Positions 17,901 to 29,274 are shown, counted from the stretch's first letter. The stretch: 64,000 bases of DNA from Eriocheir sinensis (GCF_024679095.1 NC_066518.1:347178-411177); one strand, 5' to 3'. Translations and numbers: made by a program. Notes: generated from the letters alone by a model not told the origin.

Positions 17901-20900
17901 GACCCGGAAATATGATTTTTCCTCAAACCAGAATATGATGATAGTTCTGGGGTCAAAACCATTGCAGTGGTAAATTGACATCATCCAATCACCATAATCT
18001 GAAAATAAGAAGAGGGTAGGTGAAAATTTTGAGAAGTGACAGACGTTTGAAATCATTACACTTTTTTTTAATCACCCTGTATTTCTGTTGTTCAACTACA
18101 CCAGTTCACCTCAACACATGTAGCCTTTCTTCTCAGTTTCTCAGGTATCTGACTTGTTGTAATGCCTTACGGAGTGTTTTTTATTGCACCACTAATTTGA
18201 TTTCTGTTGAATAGAAGATAATTGTGTTCTATGGAAAATGGGTCAAACTCAGATCCAGTGTTATAAGAAAATTGAAAAGAATTGTGTTGAATAGCATGTC
18301 CACTGTTTTTTGACTGTCATTAGATATTTTTTTGTCAGTATTTTTCACATCCATCTGTCACTTATATTGTTTTAATGCAGGGTGATTATATGGCAGTATC
18401 AATGTCCCTGTTTTGCAGGTACATGGCCACAGTTGGAGTTGACAGACAGATGAAAATTTGGGATGCACGCAATCTTGGCCGTTGTCTGCAGAATTTCATC
18501 ATCGGCTCTGGTGCATCAAAGGTTGCCTTCTCCCAGAAGGGCCTCCTTTCAGTAGCCATTGGTAATATTGTAGAGGTATGTGTTACTTAAGTAATTGTTA
18601 CATCAATCAGCAGCAAAGGACATTCTCTGCCTTAGTGTTTCTTGTCAGTTAAGCTTTGAAATCATTAAGAAAAGGTTTATGAAGTGGGTATAAATTTGGG
18701 TAATTCGTATGTAAGCATTTTGTCAGCGCTAATGCATTTATTACAGTTGACACAGATGAAAGTATAAAAATGTTTGACTTCACTTCAGATATATACCATC
18801 CACTCCCTATGAGAGCTGTACTGTGTGTATATATTTTGTCATAATTCTAATGAAGAGCCACAAACAAGTCTGTGATCTACACATTTCCCCATTTTTGCAT
18901 AAAACTACAAGCAAATATTTTAATGTTAATTTTCTATAATTTTTCAGGTTTACAGAAATGTAGTTGAGGGGGGTACTGGTGAAGCTTACATGCGACACAA
19001 GGCTGGCAGCATCATAACTGATATGCAGTTTTGCCCCTACGAAGATATTCTTGGGATTTCAACATACAAGGGTTATTCAAGCCTAATAATACCAGGTAAG
19101 ATCATATTGTATTTGACCTAGAATGGTATGAGGAGAGCTAAATGTAACAATAAAATGCTGTGGATGCCCTGCTGTCTCCTGTTAACAGAATAAGGCTTTG
19201 TAACAACAGAACATTAGAAAAAGGTTATTCCATTAGAATTTTGATATACACACAGATAGAATATCTTGGATGAGAGAGAATGAAGGAGGAGGCAGGTAAA
19301 GATATATAAAGGTGTGTCTGATGATGCAGAAAAGTTTTATATTGGGTATGTAATGAATTTAATAACCTTAATATGAAAGACAGAATGAGCAACAGCTAGA
19401 GGTGGTTGAACTGAGAACCTAAAATTTTGATAGCAATAATGATAAGAATTCCTGTGATAATAATATAATATATTTTGTTTTCCAGGAGCTGGTGAACCAA
19501 ACTTTGATGCCCTGGAAGCCAATCCTTATATAAGTTTGTCAGGAAGGAAGGAAGCAGAAGTGAAAGCACTCTTGGCCAAGGTTCCTTCAGAACTCATCAC
19601 CCTGGATCCACTCAGTATTGGCCAGGTAAGTATCTCTCTGTGGGACTCAGCCATTATGGTATACAAATATTTACCATGTCCTTATGTCTTAGATTAATTC
19701 CTTCATTACAGTGAAATATGATGCTATTAGCTTATACATCCAGATTTCACCAGTACTGATTTAAAAAATAATATTTTCAACAATAATGGCAATAACATTT
19801 GGATTTTTTTCAAATAACGTTTTATGCTGTAGGGAAGCATCAGGTCTTGTATAGCTGTTAGTTTGCTACCCTCTTGGTGACGTAGTTATCAGATTTACAC
19901 CTAGGGGGTGCCCAGGGATAAATGTAGGAATGGATTGTTAGTACTGCCACCCCATTTTTCCCCTTTGAACCTCTTTTGTAGTAGGAATCACTATTGAACT
20001 GACATTAGTATTATAAAACTCACCTTCAGGAAGTTAATGAGGTATTTGATGTGATGATTGTTCTGAGGTTTGTGCATGGAGGCTTTGTGGTGTACTGATG
20101 TCCATCCCCACTCTGGCCTCTTGTGCCTGGGTTACCCACTCCCATATCATCAAACAAACCTGTCAAAGCCAACCCTTACAACTACTGTTTATAGAGGCAA
20201 AATTACCCCACAACAGCACACGCACCACTTAAAGCCATAGAACATGAGAATTTCTGAGCTATTGGTGACCTGGCTGTGTTTTCATGATGCTTGATACCTT
20301 TTGTTATTGTCTAATCCTTGATTGTGCCCTGGTCACCCACTAGCTGAGAAATTCTTGCATGCTATAAGGTTTAAAGTAGCATGTGTGCCATTGTGTGATA
20401 GTTTCCTCTCTACAAGCAACAGTTCTAAAGATTGACTTTGACAGAGTTGATGACATGTTGATGGAAGTAGGTGAGCCTGGCAAAGGGGCCAATGTGGTGA
20501 CATGGCAGTTTGTATGCCAAAATAGCCCACATGCATAAGCTGCAGAACAACTGTCGTGGCAAAGACTTCATACTAAAACATAGGAAAAGGTGTGACCACA
20601 GTTTTTGCTTTACTTTTAGATAGGAATATGGCATACAAATATTCTTAATTTTACTCATTTCAGGTTGATACTCCTACACTTCAGGAGAAACTGGAAGCCA
20701 AGAAAGCTCTCCTCTATGTCCAAAAACCTAAAATAGACTTTACTCCTCGTTACCGCATGAAAGGCAAGAGTGGTTCAGCCCAAAAGTTTAAACGCAAACA
20801 GAAAGTGAGAGAAGACACACAGCGAGAGTACCTGAAGACAGCATACTCTCAGAAAGAGGAGCTGAATATAGTCAAGAAGAGTAAACAACAATCTGTGCCT

Positions 20901-20951
20901 CCAGAAATTCTAGATCGGTTTAAACCAAAGAAGAAGGTTAAAAAGTCATGA
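14930..20951 (+). CDS. WDR46: WDR46 / BING4 (yeast Utp7), nucleolar SSU processome WD-repeat protein, complete
   Basis: Nine exons: 14930-15133, 15337-15448, 15685-15820, 16226-16505, 16857-17092, 18419-18575, 18948-19095, 19486-19625, 20664-20951. All introns are GT-AG and the phases are consistent, giving 566 aa (human about 610). The protein scaffolds the small-subunit processome in early 18S rRNA processing and localises to the nucleolus. Exons 1-2 encode a basic Lys/Arg-rich N-terminus (nucleolar targeting). Residues about 135-420 form the WD-repeat propeller, with [37 protein letters not shown] and QNPYNAV, all well conserved in this family. The BING4 C-terminal signature [15 protein letters not shown] lies at about 424-438, followed by [18 protein letters not shown]. 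The tail is Lys-rich (KPKKKVKKS). Met 14930 was chosen because it directly follows an acceptor and MAKKRH fits the family start. Intron 5 holds a piggyBac-like remnant and intron 8 a fold-back element copy. AATAAA occurs about 250 bp past the stop (near 21203). Confidence 0.96.
17504..17870 (+). mobile_element. possible 5' end of a piggyBac-like element (truncated)
   Basis: In WDR46 intron 5, TTAA (17504-17507) is followed by CCCTCACATTATGGCG, which looks like a piggyBac-type terminus (TTAA target, C-rich inverted-repeat start). A + strand frame of 110 codons includes [20 protein letters not shown] and an acidic [13 protein letters not shown] stretch, similar in style to the Ser-rich acidic N-terminus of PGBD transposases. 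It then runs into a GA/GTGA simple repeat and stops. No catalytic DDD domain or right-hand terminus was found. Confidence 0.35.
20019..20545. mobile_element. copy of a CTCACCTT fold-back element (right end degraded), in WDR46 intron 8
   Basis: The left end CTCACCTTCAGGAAGTTAAT then GAGGTATTTGATGTGATGAT matches the terminal repeats of the complete copy at 56564-57274. Internal similarity continues: 'CCCACTCTGGCC', 'TCAAAGCCAACCCTTA', 'GAGGCAAAAT' and the 'GGTGACCTGGC' region. The right-hand terminal repeat is not clear. Confidence 0.7.
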
Positions 20952-23251
20952 GAATTTGAAAGAAAGACTTACATGTACCTCACAGATGGGAAGCTGAAGG
21001 AAAGAAGTTGCAGAATGGCCATATGTGCTCTGAATGGTTATTGAGGAAGATCATGTCAGTGTTGCAAAACTCATGTTGTACAGAATTTGTTTGTTGGAAA
21101 ATGAAGGGGAACTTGTTACACCATATGGTAAGTTAAATTCAGTCTGTAGTGGGTGATTGGTAAGGGTTTGTTAAGGGGAAAGGTGTAGAACATTTTTTCA
21201 TGAATAAACCATATAGTAGCCCCTATGGTCCATACTTGGCAGTCTGTAGAAGTGTAGATCAGCAACTCTTTCCTCAGACGTATATCATTTCCAGGTAAGA
21301 ACTACATTATAAGTTTTTATCATTTGAACACTGTGCCTCCATGGTGTAGAGGTTAATGTTTTACCAGGAAATCTGCATACCTTAACTCATTCAAGCTAAG
21401 GCACTGGGAGTCAACTTACAGCCCACACCCACCAAGCGTTCTATTTTCTACTTCACTAGTAGGTAAATAGTAAGTTGTAGCATGCTAAGTATACCTACTT
21501 GTATGTAAACACATGGTTGAGGTAGTCGAAAACAAAGCATTTATATAAGCCATTGTATTTTATTCCTTCATCAGATGCACCTACCTTTTCTCTAGATTAA
21601 ATAAATCTGGCTACCATCATTATAATGTCAGAAGTAATCTTGCCAATTAATAGGACATGCTTTCTCTTTATGAGATGTACCTATAATGCTAACTTACCCA
21701 GAGAGATAATCAAGTCATTGGAATCCTCTAAGCCTAAACTCAATTCTGTAACTGCTGTCTGGTGTGATGCTATTCCTATAGATACAAAAGCTGTGTGTAT
21801 AATAGGTATCAAAAGCATCTTATCTCTAAAAAGTTTATTTTCACTTACGATTTATAACAGTTTCATCTTACTGTTGAATAACTGAAGGATGAAGACCAGT
21901 GTGGTGGTGATTGGTGAATGTATTAAGTTTACCAACATGAATAATGTTAATAATATCACATGGAAGTCTGCTACTACTAAAGTATATTTTCATTCCAAAC
22001 CTGGGTATGATATTACTAGATTAACATTTAGCAAAGACAAAAGGTTTTGTCATTTTAATAAATAAAGAAAAAAAAGGTCAACTGAAAATATCAGACTGCT
22101 TCATCCTCTTGCAGACTGAAATGGTTTTGTATTTTTATTTTTATTTTATATTTGTTTCACCAACAAAGTTAGGAAAGCCCCCCTCAGACCCTAACATGTC
22201 AGACGAGCCAAGCAAACATGGGGTGATATTAATTGAAGACTGTCATAACTTGCTACTCCATTAGCTGCAATGCCTAAGACATACAAGTTCCCCGCATTTG
22301 TGCATCATTGTTGAGCGTAGTAATGAAGGAATAGAAACCAAAAGTGATCCCTCTCATGATTCCTTACATCTTTAGCTGCCAAGTATGTATTTGTAATCCC
22401 CATCATTGCCATTGTGAGATATTATGAAGCTGCAATATATGTTTATTCTCTACTCCATGAATTTCAACACTACCTAATCATGAATCTTTCATCAGTAAAA
22501 AATTAATTATCTAGAGTAGTCTTTTAGATAATCACAGACGGGTCTTTGTAGATGCTGTAGACTCTCCTCTACTAATCCCACCTTGGATGATACTCACCTG
22601 ATATGCATCCTTTCTAAGCAACCTTTGATTGCTGATATAGTACAAAGGAGAGTTGTGGAGTATGAAATTATTAACAATGGGCAAAACAAAACATTGGAAT
22701 TGAATTTTCACTTTTTTTATTCATATGATTAGATACACACCACTTAAAATAGAGAATAATAACCATGATGGGTGTGAAGAATGCCACATAATCAAGGTAG
22801 CAGAATTGTTACCACCTATTTAAAAAAAAAAAAAAAATCACCAAAAGGAGTTTTCCTTTTTCATTGACAGTTTCATGATTACACACAGATGACCCAGCAG
22901 GTGCACATTGCCCACATCTGAATCATAATTACCAAGACAAAGCAGGTAACAATTCAAACAGTATTTCTAAGTTGAGGGTATAATATTTTTCATCACCTTT
23001 ATTTATTTTGGGGATGGTTTAGAAGGTGGAAACATTCATCTCATTGGCCTGTTATTGGGATATAATACTGTAAACATAATACATTACATTTTCTTTTCCT
23101 TGTACAGATTGTTTCATTATCTAAACTAGCATCTACAGCTTTTTCTTACAAATAACATTGACATTATTATAACCATCTAATACTCTACTTTTCTTCCAGA
23201 TATTGATTTGATTCTTCTGTTTTAATATCAGGGTTGGAAGGGTTAGGGGAA
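20952..23251. other. intergenic between convergent WDR46 and the acidic-protein gene
   Basis: The two genes face each other tail to tail. On the + strand, AATAAA occurs near 21203 (possible WDR46 poly(A) signal). On the minus strand, AATAAA (TTTATT on +) at about 23000 lies about 250 bp past the stop of the acidic-protein gene. A SINE-like piece lies at about 21330-21480. Nothing else is recognised. Confidence 0.5.
21330..21485 (+). repeat. SINE fragment (tRNA-like head)
   Basis: The head GTGCCTCCATGGTGTAGAGG resembles the CCTCCGTGGTCTAGTGG head of the SINE at 46735. Both fit a pol III A box. The tail differs and the copy is degraded. Confidence 0.5.
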
Positions 23252-26140
23252 CTACATTCCGTAATACTTGGGAGCATATCTTGAGTATATGGGGGTAGGG
23301 TGGTAGGGCCCTGTGCTGTAGTGACTGTTCTGAGGGTAGTGGGGTCTGTTGTAAGATGGAGAGTTGCCTTCATATTGGGGTCTTTCATAATCATTGAAAA
23401 GAGAACGAGAGCGGCCGTAAGAATAGCTGGACATGAAAGGAAGATCCGTTGTGTAATCCTCATAGTACCTCTGTGGTCCACGAGGGTACATTTCTGGCAT
23501 GGTGTCCTCTCGGAAAATACCAGATGGCATATTATTGGGGTTGTAGGACGAGAGACGCTCCAGTCTGTTTGGGTAGTAATTCTCCTCTACCATGTAGTCA
23601 TCATCTTGGAATGAATCAAAAGGTGAAGAATAAGGCAGTGGTGGTGATGTGTGTGAATATTCCTGTGGATGGCCATTGTATTGTATAAAGGGGTTAATAG
23701 GTTGTGGATAATACTGTGGACTTTGCCTTTGAATGTTATTTACATGCATTGTGTTGTAATAATCAGGGTTCAGACCTTGTATTAGATCTCTGAAAGAAAG
23801 CCTGGGTGTTGTGAACATAGTCGGATAATTTCTTGCTGGAAAGAGAGAATCAAGACCCCTAAATCTCTGTTGGCCTGATGTGCTGAGTGAAGCTAGGAAT
23901 TGAGGGGGCATTTCATCATCAGGGATTTCATTCATGAAAGAGAACGGGTCCCCTGTGACAGCTCTTTGATGAGGGCGATTGGAGAGGGGAGATGAAAATT
24001 TCAGATCATTCATACTCCCAAAGAATCCTGGAAACTTCTTCCTTGGGACTTCATCAACAACAGAATAATAGACCTTTGTAATAGGTCGATCTGAACTCCT
24101 AAATGTTGGCCAGTAAGGTGGTTGGTGATGATCCTCTGGATACCAGACCATTGGTGTTGGCTGCTTCTGAGTATTGTAGGAGCCATCTTCCAGGGGTGTA
24201 GCAGGGAAATTGTCAAAGTTTTCCCTTGGATCATTTATCATTATGATTTCCATGTTATCATCATCAGGATCCTCTGTGAGATAATCTCGTTCCATAGGTA
24301 AAGAATCATCAACCATAGTGTCTGCTTCAGGTGTAAAACCAATCATTAAGGATTTTTCATTTCTCCTGGGCTCAGCTGGCTCTACTGCTGTAGTATCTTT
24401 CTCCAGGATATCTAGAAGGGAAGGATATGACACATCACTTTCCACATCAACAATGTGTATTGGCTGGGTCTCTAAGATAGTAACTGCTTCATCTCCTTCG
24501 GGCATCTCTCTCCTTCCTGCCATGTCATCCTCAGTGAACCATTGGTCACTATATCTGCCATCTTCAAATGGGTTATTTTCTGATAAGACTTCACCAAGTG
24601 ATGGCTGATCTTGTTCCAATTCAACCAGATCAGTGTTCACAAAGGAGTCCACTAGAGTAAGACCATCATCCACAGGGAAGATTTCTTTGTCAGGAGAGAC
24701 ATATTGCTCATCTTCTTCAGGGTTGGTGTCAGAGGAATACTCTTGTGGGTCTCTGCTGTATATTGAATCATCATATGGAATGAAAAAGTCCACAAGAGAC
24801 ACATCATCTGTGTCGTCTCTCCCCCTGGAGTCCACTGTATCTCGTGGTACTGCTTCTACCATCACCACATCCCCCTCATTTCCTAAGAAAGAGTCATCCA
24901 CAAAATGGGTGGCATCATCAACTTCAGAAGTAGGAGGTTCTTCCCATTTACCACCATCTGACTCTTGTGGCTCAAACAATGCCTCAGGCTTGTTTGGGGG
25001 TTGATCTTCAATTGCTTGTTCATCATCGTAGTAGCCTGAGTCATAATGCGACTCATTATAGTCAGTTGGCTCCTCATCAAAAAAGTCAGGAACAAGCCAG
25101 CTGAGGAGGTCTGATGGCACATCAGCATGATCTGAATAGTAAGAATCATCAGCTGGAACACTTTCTGGTTCCAACTGCGTATCTTCCTCATTATTGGGCT
25201 GATATGTCTCTGCTGGGAATTCAGAATCATATTCAGGATTAGGTCCATCCTCCATTCCATGTGGCAGTTGTTCATAATCTAATTCTGTTTGTGGGTCATA
25301 GGGGAGCTGCTCCTCTGGACTAAGTGGTACTTCAGAATCGTGTGAAAGTGAATCTATCAGTGGCTGTAGCTGCACTGATAATGGCTGCATTTGGGACTCA
25401 GGTCCAGAGGGGACTGATTGGTCAAATGGAGCATTTTCATTCAATAGTCCATATGTGAATGTACCTTCCATATCCTGAGAGGGTGTTTCTTCCTCCACGT
25501 GCAGTACCACATAATCATCATCGGGCTCAATGGGAAGCCCTTCCATCTCATGACCAAAGTATGTTGCCTCCTCTCCATCTAGGTCCCCAGGCCCAATAGG
25601 AAGGTCCTCTTCTGTGTCTACCTGTATGGGTTGAGGCTCAGGTTGGACATCTGTTGTATCAAGCATTGATTCTTCACCAGGTGATTCATCTTCTGTTCCA
25701 TCAGGAAGGGGTGAATCCTGTCCTGGTTCCTCCTCATGAACCTGTGGCTGCAGCTGTGTCTGCTCCTGTGGAGGGTTTTGTGGCTCTGCCTGCTTCAGCT
25801 CCTCTGGAGAGTCTTGTGGCTGTGTTTGTTTCTGCTCATCAAGAATATCTTGTTCTGGTGCCAGTTTCTGCTCCATAGGAGGGTCTTCTGGAGGTGTCTG
25901 ATCCTGTACAGGGTCTTGTAGCTCTGTTTGTTGCTGAGGTTGCTCCTCTACCACTTCTTCATGCAGTGCCTGCCCACCACGGGACTCAGGGACTTTGTCA
26001 AAGTTTTCCGCAAAGAGGTCATTATCTTCAGGATCAACTCCGAGTAGAATCTGGAGTAAATCATCTTGTTGAGTTTGGGCTGCCGACTCCTGCACAGGGA
26101 GGGCAGCCACTGCTGCCAGTCCAGCCACCAAAAGTATAAC
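23252..26140 (-). CDS. large acidic Gln/Pro/Tyr-rich protein, probably secreted; unrecognised
   Basis: A single minus-strand exon of 963 codons with stop at 23252-23254. It opens at an acceptor (...CTTCATCAG) just above 26140 and its first residues are VILLVAGLAAVAALPV, the hydrophobic core and cleavage region of a signal peptide. The initiator Met must come from an upstream exon, as in many arthropod cuticle-type genes; a start at the internal TTG (26131) is not credible. A weak candidate is ATGAAG at 26297-26292 with a non-consensus GTTAAA donor. After the signal, residues about 50-150 are Gln/Pro/Glu-rich with loose repeats (PPQEQTQLQPQ, EELKQAEPQN). Residues about 150-640 are strongly Asp/Glu-rich (for example DDDNMEI, YYDDEQAIEDQ). 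The last 250 or so residues are Tyr/Pro/Ser/Asn-rich and end YAPKYYGM. I see no cysteine and no known domain, and the protein is probably largely disordered. An extracellular or cuticle-matrix role, possibly calcium-binding, is inference only. Codon use and the uninterrupted length argue that it is real. Confidence 0.85.
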   Translation of the reverse strand, partial: VILLVAGLAAVAALPVQESAAQTQQDDLLQILLGVDPEDNDLFAENFDKVPESRGGQALHEEVVEEQPQQQTELQDPVQDQTPPEDPPMEQKLAPEQDILDEQKQTQPQDSPEELKQAEPQNPPQEQTQLQPQVHEEEPGQDSPLPDGTEDESPGEESMLDTTDVQPEPQPIQVDTEEDLPIGPGDLDGEEATYFGHEMEGLPIEPDDDYVVLHVEEETPSQDMEGTFTYGLLNENAPFDQSVPSGPESQMQPLSVQLQPLIDSLSHDSEVPLSPEEQLPYDPQTELDYEQLPHGMEDGPNPEYDSEFPAETYQPNNEEDTQLEPESVPADDSYYSDHADVPSDLLSWLVPDFFDEEPTDYNESHYDSGYYDDEQAIEDQPPNKPEALFEPQESDGGKWEEPPTSEVDDATHFVDDSFLGNEGDVVMVEAVPRDTVDSRGRDDTDDVSLVDFFIPYDDSIYSRDPQEYSSDTNPEEDEQYVSPDKEIFPVDDGLTLVDSFVNTDLVELEQDQPSLGEVLSENNPFEDGRYSDQWFTEDDMAGRREMPEGDEAVTILETQPIHIVDVESDVSYPSLLDILEKDTTAVEPAEPRRNEKSLMIGFTPEADTMVDDSLPMERDYLTEDPDDDNMEIIMINDPRENFDNFPATPLEDGSYNTQKQPTPMVWYPEDHHQPPYWPTFRSSDRPITKVYYSVVDEVPRKKFPGFFGSMNDLKFSSPLSNRPHQRAVTGDPFSFMNEIPDDEMPPQFLASLSTSGQQRFRGLDSLFPARNYPTMFTTPRLSFRDLIQGLNPDYYNTMHVNNIQRQSPQYYPQPINPFIQYNGHPQEYSHTSPPLPYSSPFDSFQDDDYMVEENYYPNRLERLSSYNPNNMPSGIFREDTMPEMYPRGPQRYYEDYTTDLPFMSSYSYGRSRSLFNDYERPQYEGNSPSYNRPHYPQNSHYSTGPYHPTPIYSRYAPKYYGM

Positions 26141-26950
26141 CTGATGAAGAGAGGATATTTTGCTTAGTTTTCTTCTAGGCTGCCTAAGGTATCAAGCATG
26201 AAATATTTCATAACAGAGAATAAAAAGAAAATTGAAAATATTGAAAAACTTGCAATTCATAATGCATGAACAATCTAGATTTCAGTTTAACCTTCATAAG
26301 CTCAGCTAATTACTTGTAGTACTTATAAGTGATACACAAACACACACACAGCCACAAGACCAACCAAAACTTTTGCAGCTATGTAAAATGCTAAAGTTAG
26401 GTCAAACAAGATACAGAGTAATGCTGACAAAGGTATGAGAAATTTTAAGGAGGAAGAAATTTGAATGAAATGTACTAAATTATACAAGCATCACCACATA
26501 GATTGGGAAACTTTTACTTTGATAAAATAAAAATAGGAGAAGAAATGAAAAACAGATTAGCAGAAAGCAACCAGGCTGTCTGGAATATCAAATCGGGTGT
26601 TCAGAGAATGTGCAGAAAAATACATGAACCAATGCAAATATTTCTGAAGTCAATAAATCAAGGCAATTGTCATGGCCACAGATGTGTATAAGAACTCGGA
26701 AGGCTCAATGTCAGTGTGTCTGCCCAATGTTTCTAAGAGACTGGTCTTGGGCAGCTTGTTGAGAAAAAGGTTTTCATTCCAAATAGATCTGTTCTCCATG
26801 TGCTTCAGGAAGTTGCATTCCTCAGTGACAGGGATGACATAGCAAAAGGCAGCCTTTTCATGTGTTGTGTTTCTCCCCAGGTCAGGAGCAGGAAATGTAT
26901 GGCTCACATTTTCTTGGAGATGGCGAGACTTTTCTACCATAGAACGTGTG

Positions 26951-27076
26951 AAAAGTAACTTAAGAAAATCAAAGCACAAAGAAATCTGTGTAAATGGGAA
27001 AAGGAAAACCATCCATGGTTTTCCTTTTCCCATTTACACTGATTTCTTTGTGCTTTGATTTTCTCAAGTTACTCTT
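26951..27076. repeat. near-perfect 126-bp palindrome (hairpin)
   Basis: Arms of about 62 bp mirror around the 2-base spacer at 27013-27014. The left arm holds AAATCAAAGCACAAAGAAAT, GTGTAAATGGGAAAAGG and AAAACCAT; the right arm holds the reverse complements with only about two mismatches. The RNA would fold into a long stem with almost no loop. Confidence 0.95.
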
Positions 27077-27599
27077 TGTCTCAAGACACACACACACACA
27101 AACACAGCCTACAAGACTACATGGAACCCAGGAATCATGGCACTTCCAGTTTTGAGGAACCCCTCAACATTCGCCATGAGACTCTTGACACATCTCTCCA
27201 TGTGTGTCCTCAAGGGGGCTAGTGTTATAGGTGACAGCCCTGTAGTGGTCCTACTTCTCAGCAAGCCAAGCTCTATGATTTCTCCTTATTCTTGAACGTA
27301 TCTTCTGAAGGAAAACCACTCCTTGACCTTGGGTACTCTCCAGTGCGCCTCTTTGCAGCCTAGAGAGGTTCACGTATAAAGGTATCCCACAGTTCTACAG
27401 GTTCCTTAAGGGTAGTGAGCATATGGAACCATTTTGAGACGACACTGCATACTCACAAGCAAATGCAAAGTCTCAGTTTCTCAAGATGAATACAGTATGA
27501 ATACATTTTCAGATTTTTCGTGACCTGGTCTGAGTAAAGCATCATTAAGCCTATGATCAGTTGCAAAGAACTCTGTACTCCAGAAAACCCTCCCTACTT

Positions 27600-27945
27600 T
27601 TCTGAGCCCCTACGATAGTGTGATCAAGACTCCATAGGGCTCAATGCTCCATCGCTCTCGGGGGTCAAGATTCGAATCCTGAGCGGATTGTACGTAAGGA
27701 AAACTATTTTTCCCGAGTATATAAATCAATTATCTTTAGACTTCTGGAAGTGGAAAAAAAAAAAACTGAGCCCTGAACATTATTATCAAGATCAAAACGC
27801 GATTAAAGACTCAATAGGCCGTCCTTTAGTCATGAGATACGTACCCTATGATTCGATGCTAGAATGTCCGGCTCCTGTCTCAGGGGCCCGGGTTCGAAGT
27901 CTGAGTGGATTGTTAGAATAAAGATTTTTCTCAAGCAGGTAAATT
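27600..27945 (+). repeat. two adjacent copies of a tRNA-like SINE
   Basis: The copies at about 27610-27740 and 27790-27945 share a B-box-like motif (GATTCGAATCC in one, GGTTCGAAGTC in the other), then CTGAGYGGATTGT and a tail with 'AAAnTATTTTTCYCnAG...TAAAT'. The first is followed by an A-run. Confidence 0.6.
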
Positions 27946-28935
27946 TCTTATGTACCTCGAGAATCGGAAATACCCTTCCCCCTCCCCTAGACAATGCGCT
28001 CATCATGCACCTTGCGCGCGCGCGCCCTCACACACACACACACACACACACGTAAACTAGAAAGATTACAAAGATGGTCGTCCCAGTTAAGTCTGACAGG
28101 TTTACACGTTTGAGGAAAGATTAAAGAAAATTGATCTTCCAACGCTAGAAGAGAAAGGAGAAAGAAGTCTTGATAACGATATGGAAGAAATAGAAAGAAG
28201 ATGCATGAATGTGTAGTCGGAGAGAGGACAGGACAAGTAGGGTGGATAAAAAAAACAAAGTAAAAAAAAACAGACGGAATATGTAAAGCTGATTTTTATA
28301 TAAGATGAAGGGATTTCGGCATACATAATTAATATTTACATGTACACTCAGTGAAGGGTTATCTATCGGTTTAGCTTTGAGCGAGCAAATGTTGCCCATA
28401 AAGGACGACACGTGAAGTTTTCAGAAGAGAACGTTCGGTCTTTGGGAAAAACAACCACGTGCGTTGTGTAACTTGTGTTGGTATGCAGTAAAGACGAACG
28501 CGTACGGTTGCCAAAGGCTGGAGTAGGAGACGCGGGGCTTTTACTGCAGCACTACTCAAGGTCACCCTTACCACACCGCGTCCACCAGATACAGACGGAT
28601 AGGCTGCCGCATAATGCAACTCATAACCTTGAATTAGATAATAATTTACACGATTCAAATAACGCATAGCCACGGCGAGAATAAACGCATAGTCCAGGTG
28701 ATATGTCCGTACGTTAAGTATAGTTCAACAAGTAGTTCAGACACTAAACAATCGAAGTGTTGGGCAATTGCATGCATGTTCAGCGCTAGACAAACAGGAA
28801 AGTTGATGTTGTGTTTAGAAATGCTACGTAAGAAACTAGCTGTTTCTGGTTAGTCGTACTGTAGGCTATTTCAATTTCCGGTTTGTTCACAAGACAATAA
28901 AAAAATAAAAAAATCCGGTTCAGGTGTGAGGGTGC

Positions 28936-29015
28936 ATGAGGTGGAGGTCAGTTAGAGGGTACACCCAGTCCCGGCAGCACAGGTGGCGGTGGGTATGTGA
29001 GGCCGAATGCACTAT

Positions 29016-29018
<3 letters not shown>
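28936..29018. other. short GC-rich sequence, no gene
   Basis: An open frame crosses into the CT repeat. No motif or splice site supports it. Confidence 0.3.

Positions 29019-29073
<55 letters not shown>
29019..29073. repeat. (TC)n microsatellite
   Basis: About 54 bp of TC. Confidence 0.97.
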
Positions 29074-29074
<1 letters not shown>

Positions 29075-29203
29075 GTTACGTCTTCGTGATGACTGCAGTT
29101 GGAGATAGTCGTGGCAATGACGCAGTAGTTATTGCAAAGGGGGTTGGTCAGGGAAGAGGTGGGACTGGTTATATTGGTGGTGTTTCATGTTCTTTGTTCA
29201 TGT

Positions 29204-29206
<3 letters not shown>

Positions 29207-29274
<68 letters not shown>
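29207..29274. repeat. (GA)n microsatellite
   Basis: About 68 bp of GA. With the (TC)n at 29019-29073 it forms an inverted pair separated by about 130 bp. Confidence 0.97.

Larger units (their letters stand above)
26141..28930. other. upstream of the acidic-protein gene; no further gene recognised
   Basis: It should contain the promoter and short first exon of the minus-strand acidic-protein gene. It also holds a long hairpin (26951-27076), two SINE-like copies (27600-27945) and a short (CA)n at 28029-28052. Short open frames here have no recognisable product. Confidence 0.4.

Noticed and set aside
23300..25921. Several + strand frames (up to 123 codons) across 23.3-25.9 kb
   Set aside because: They are antisense shadows of the acidic-protein exon.
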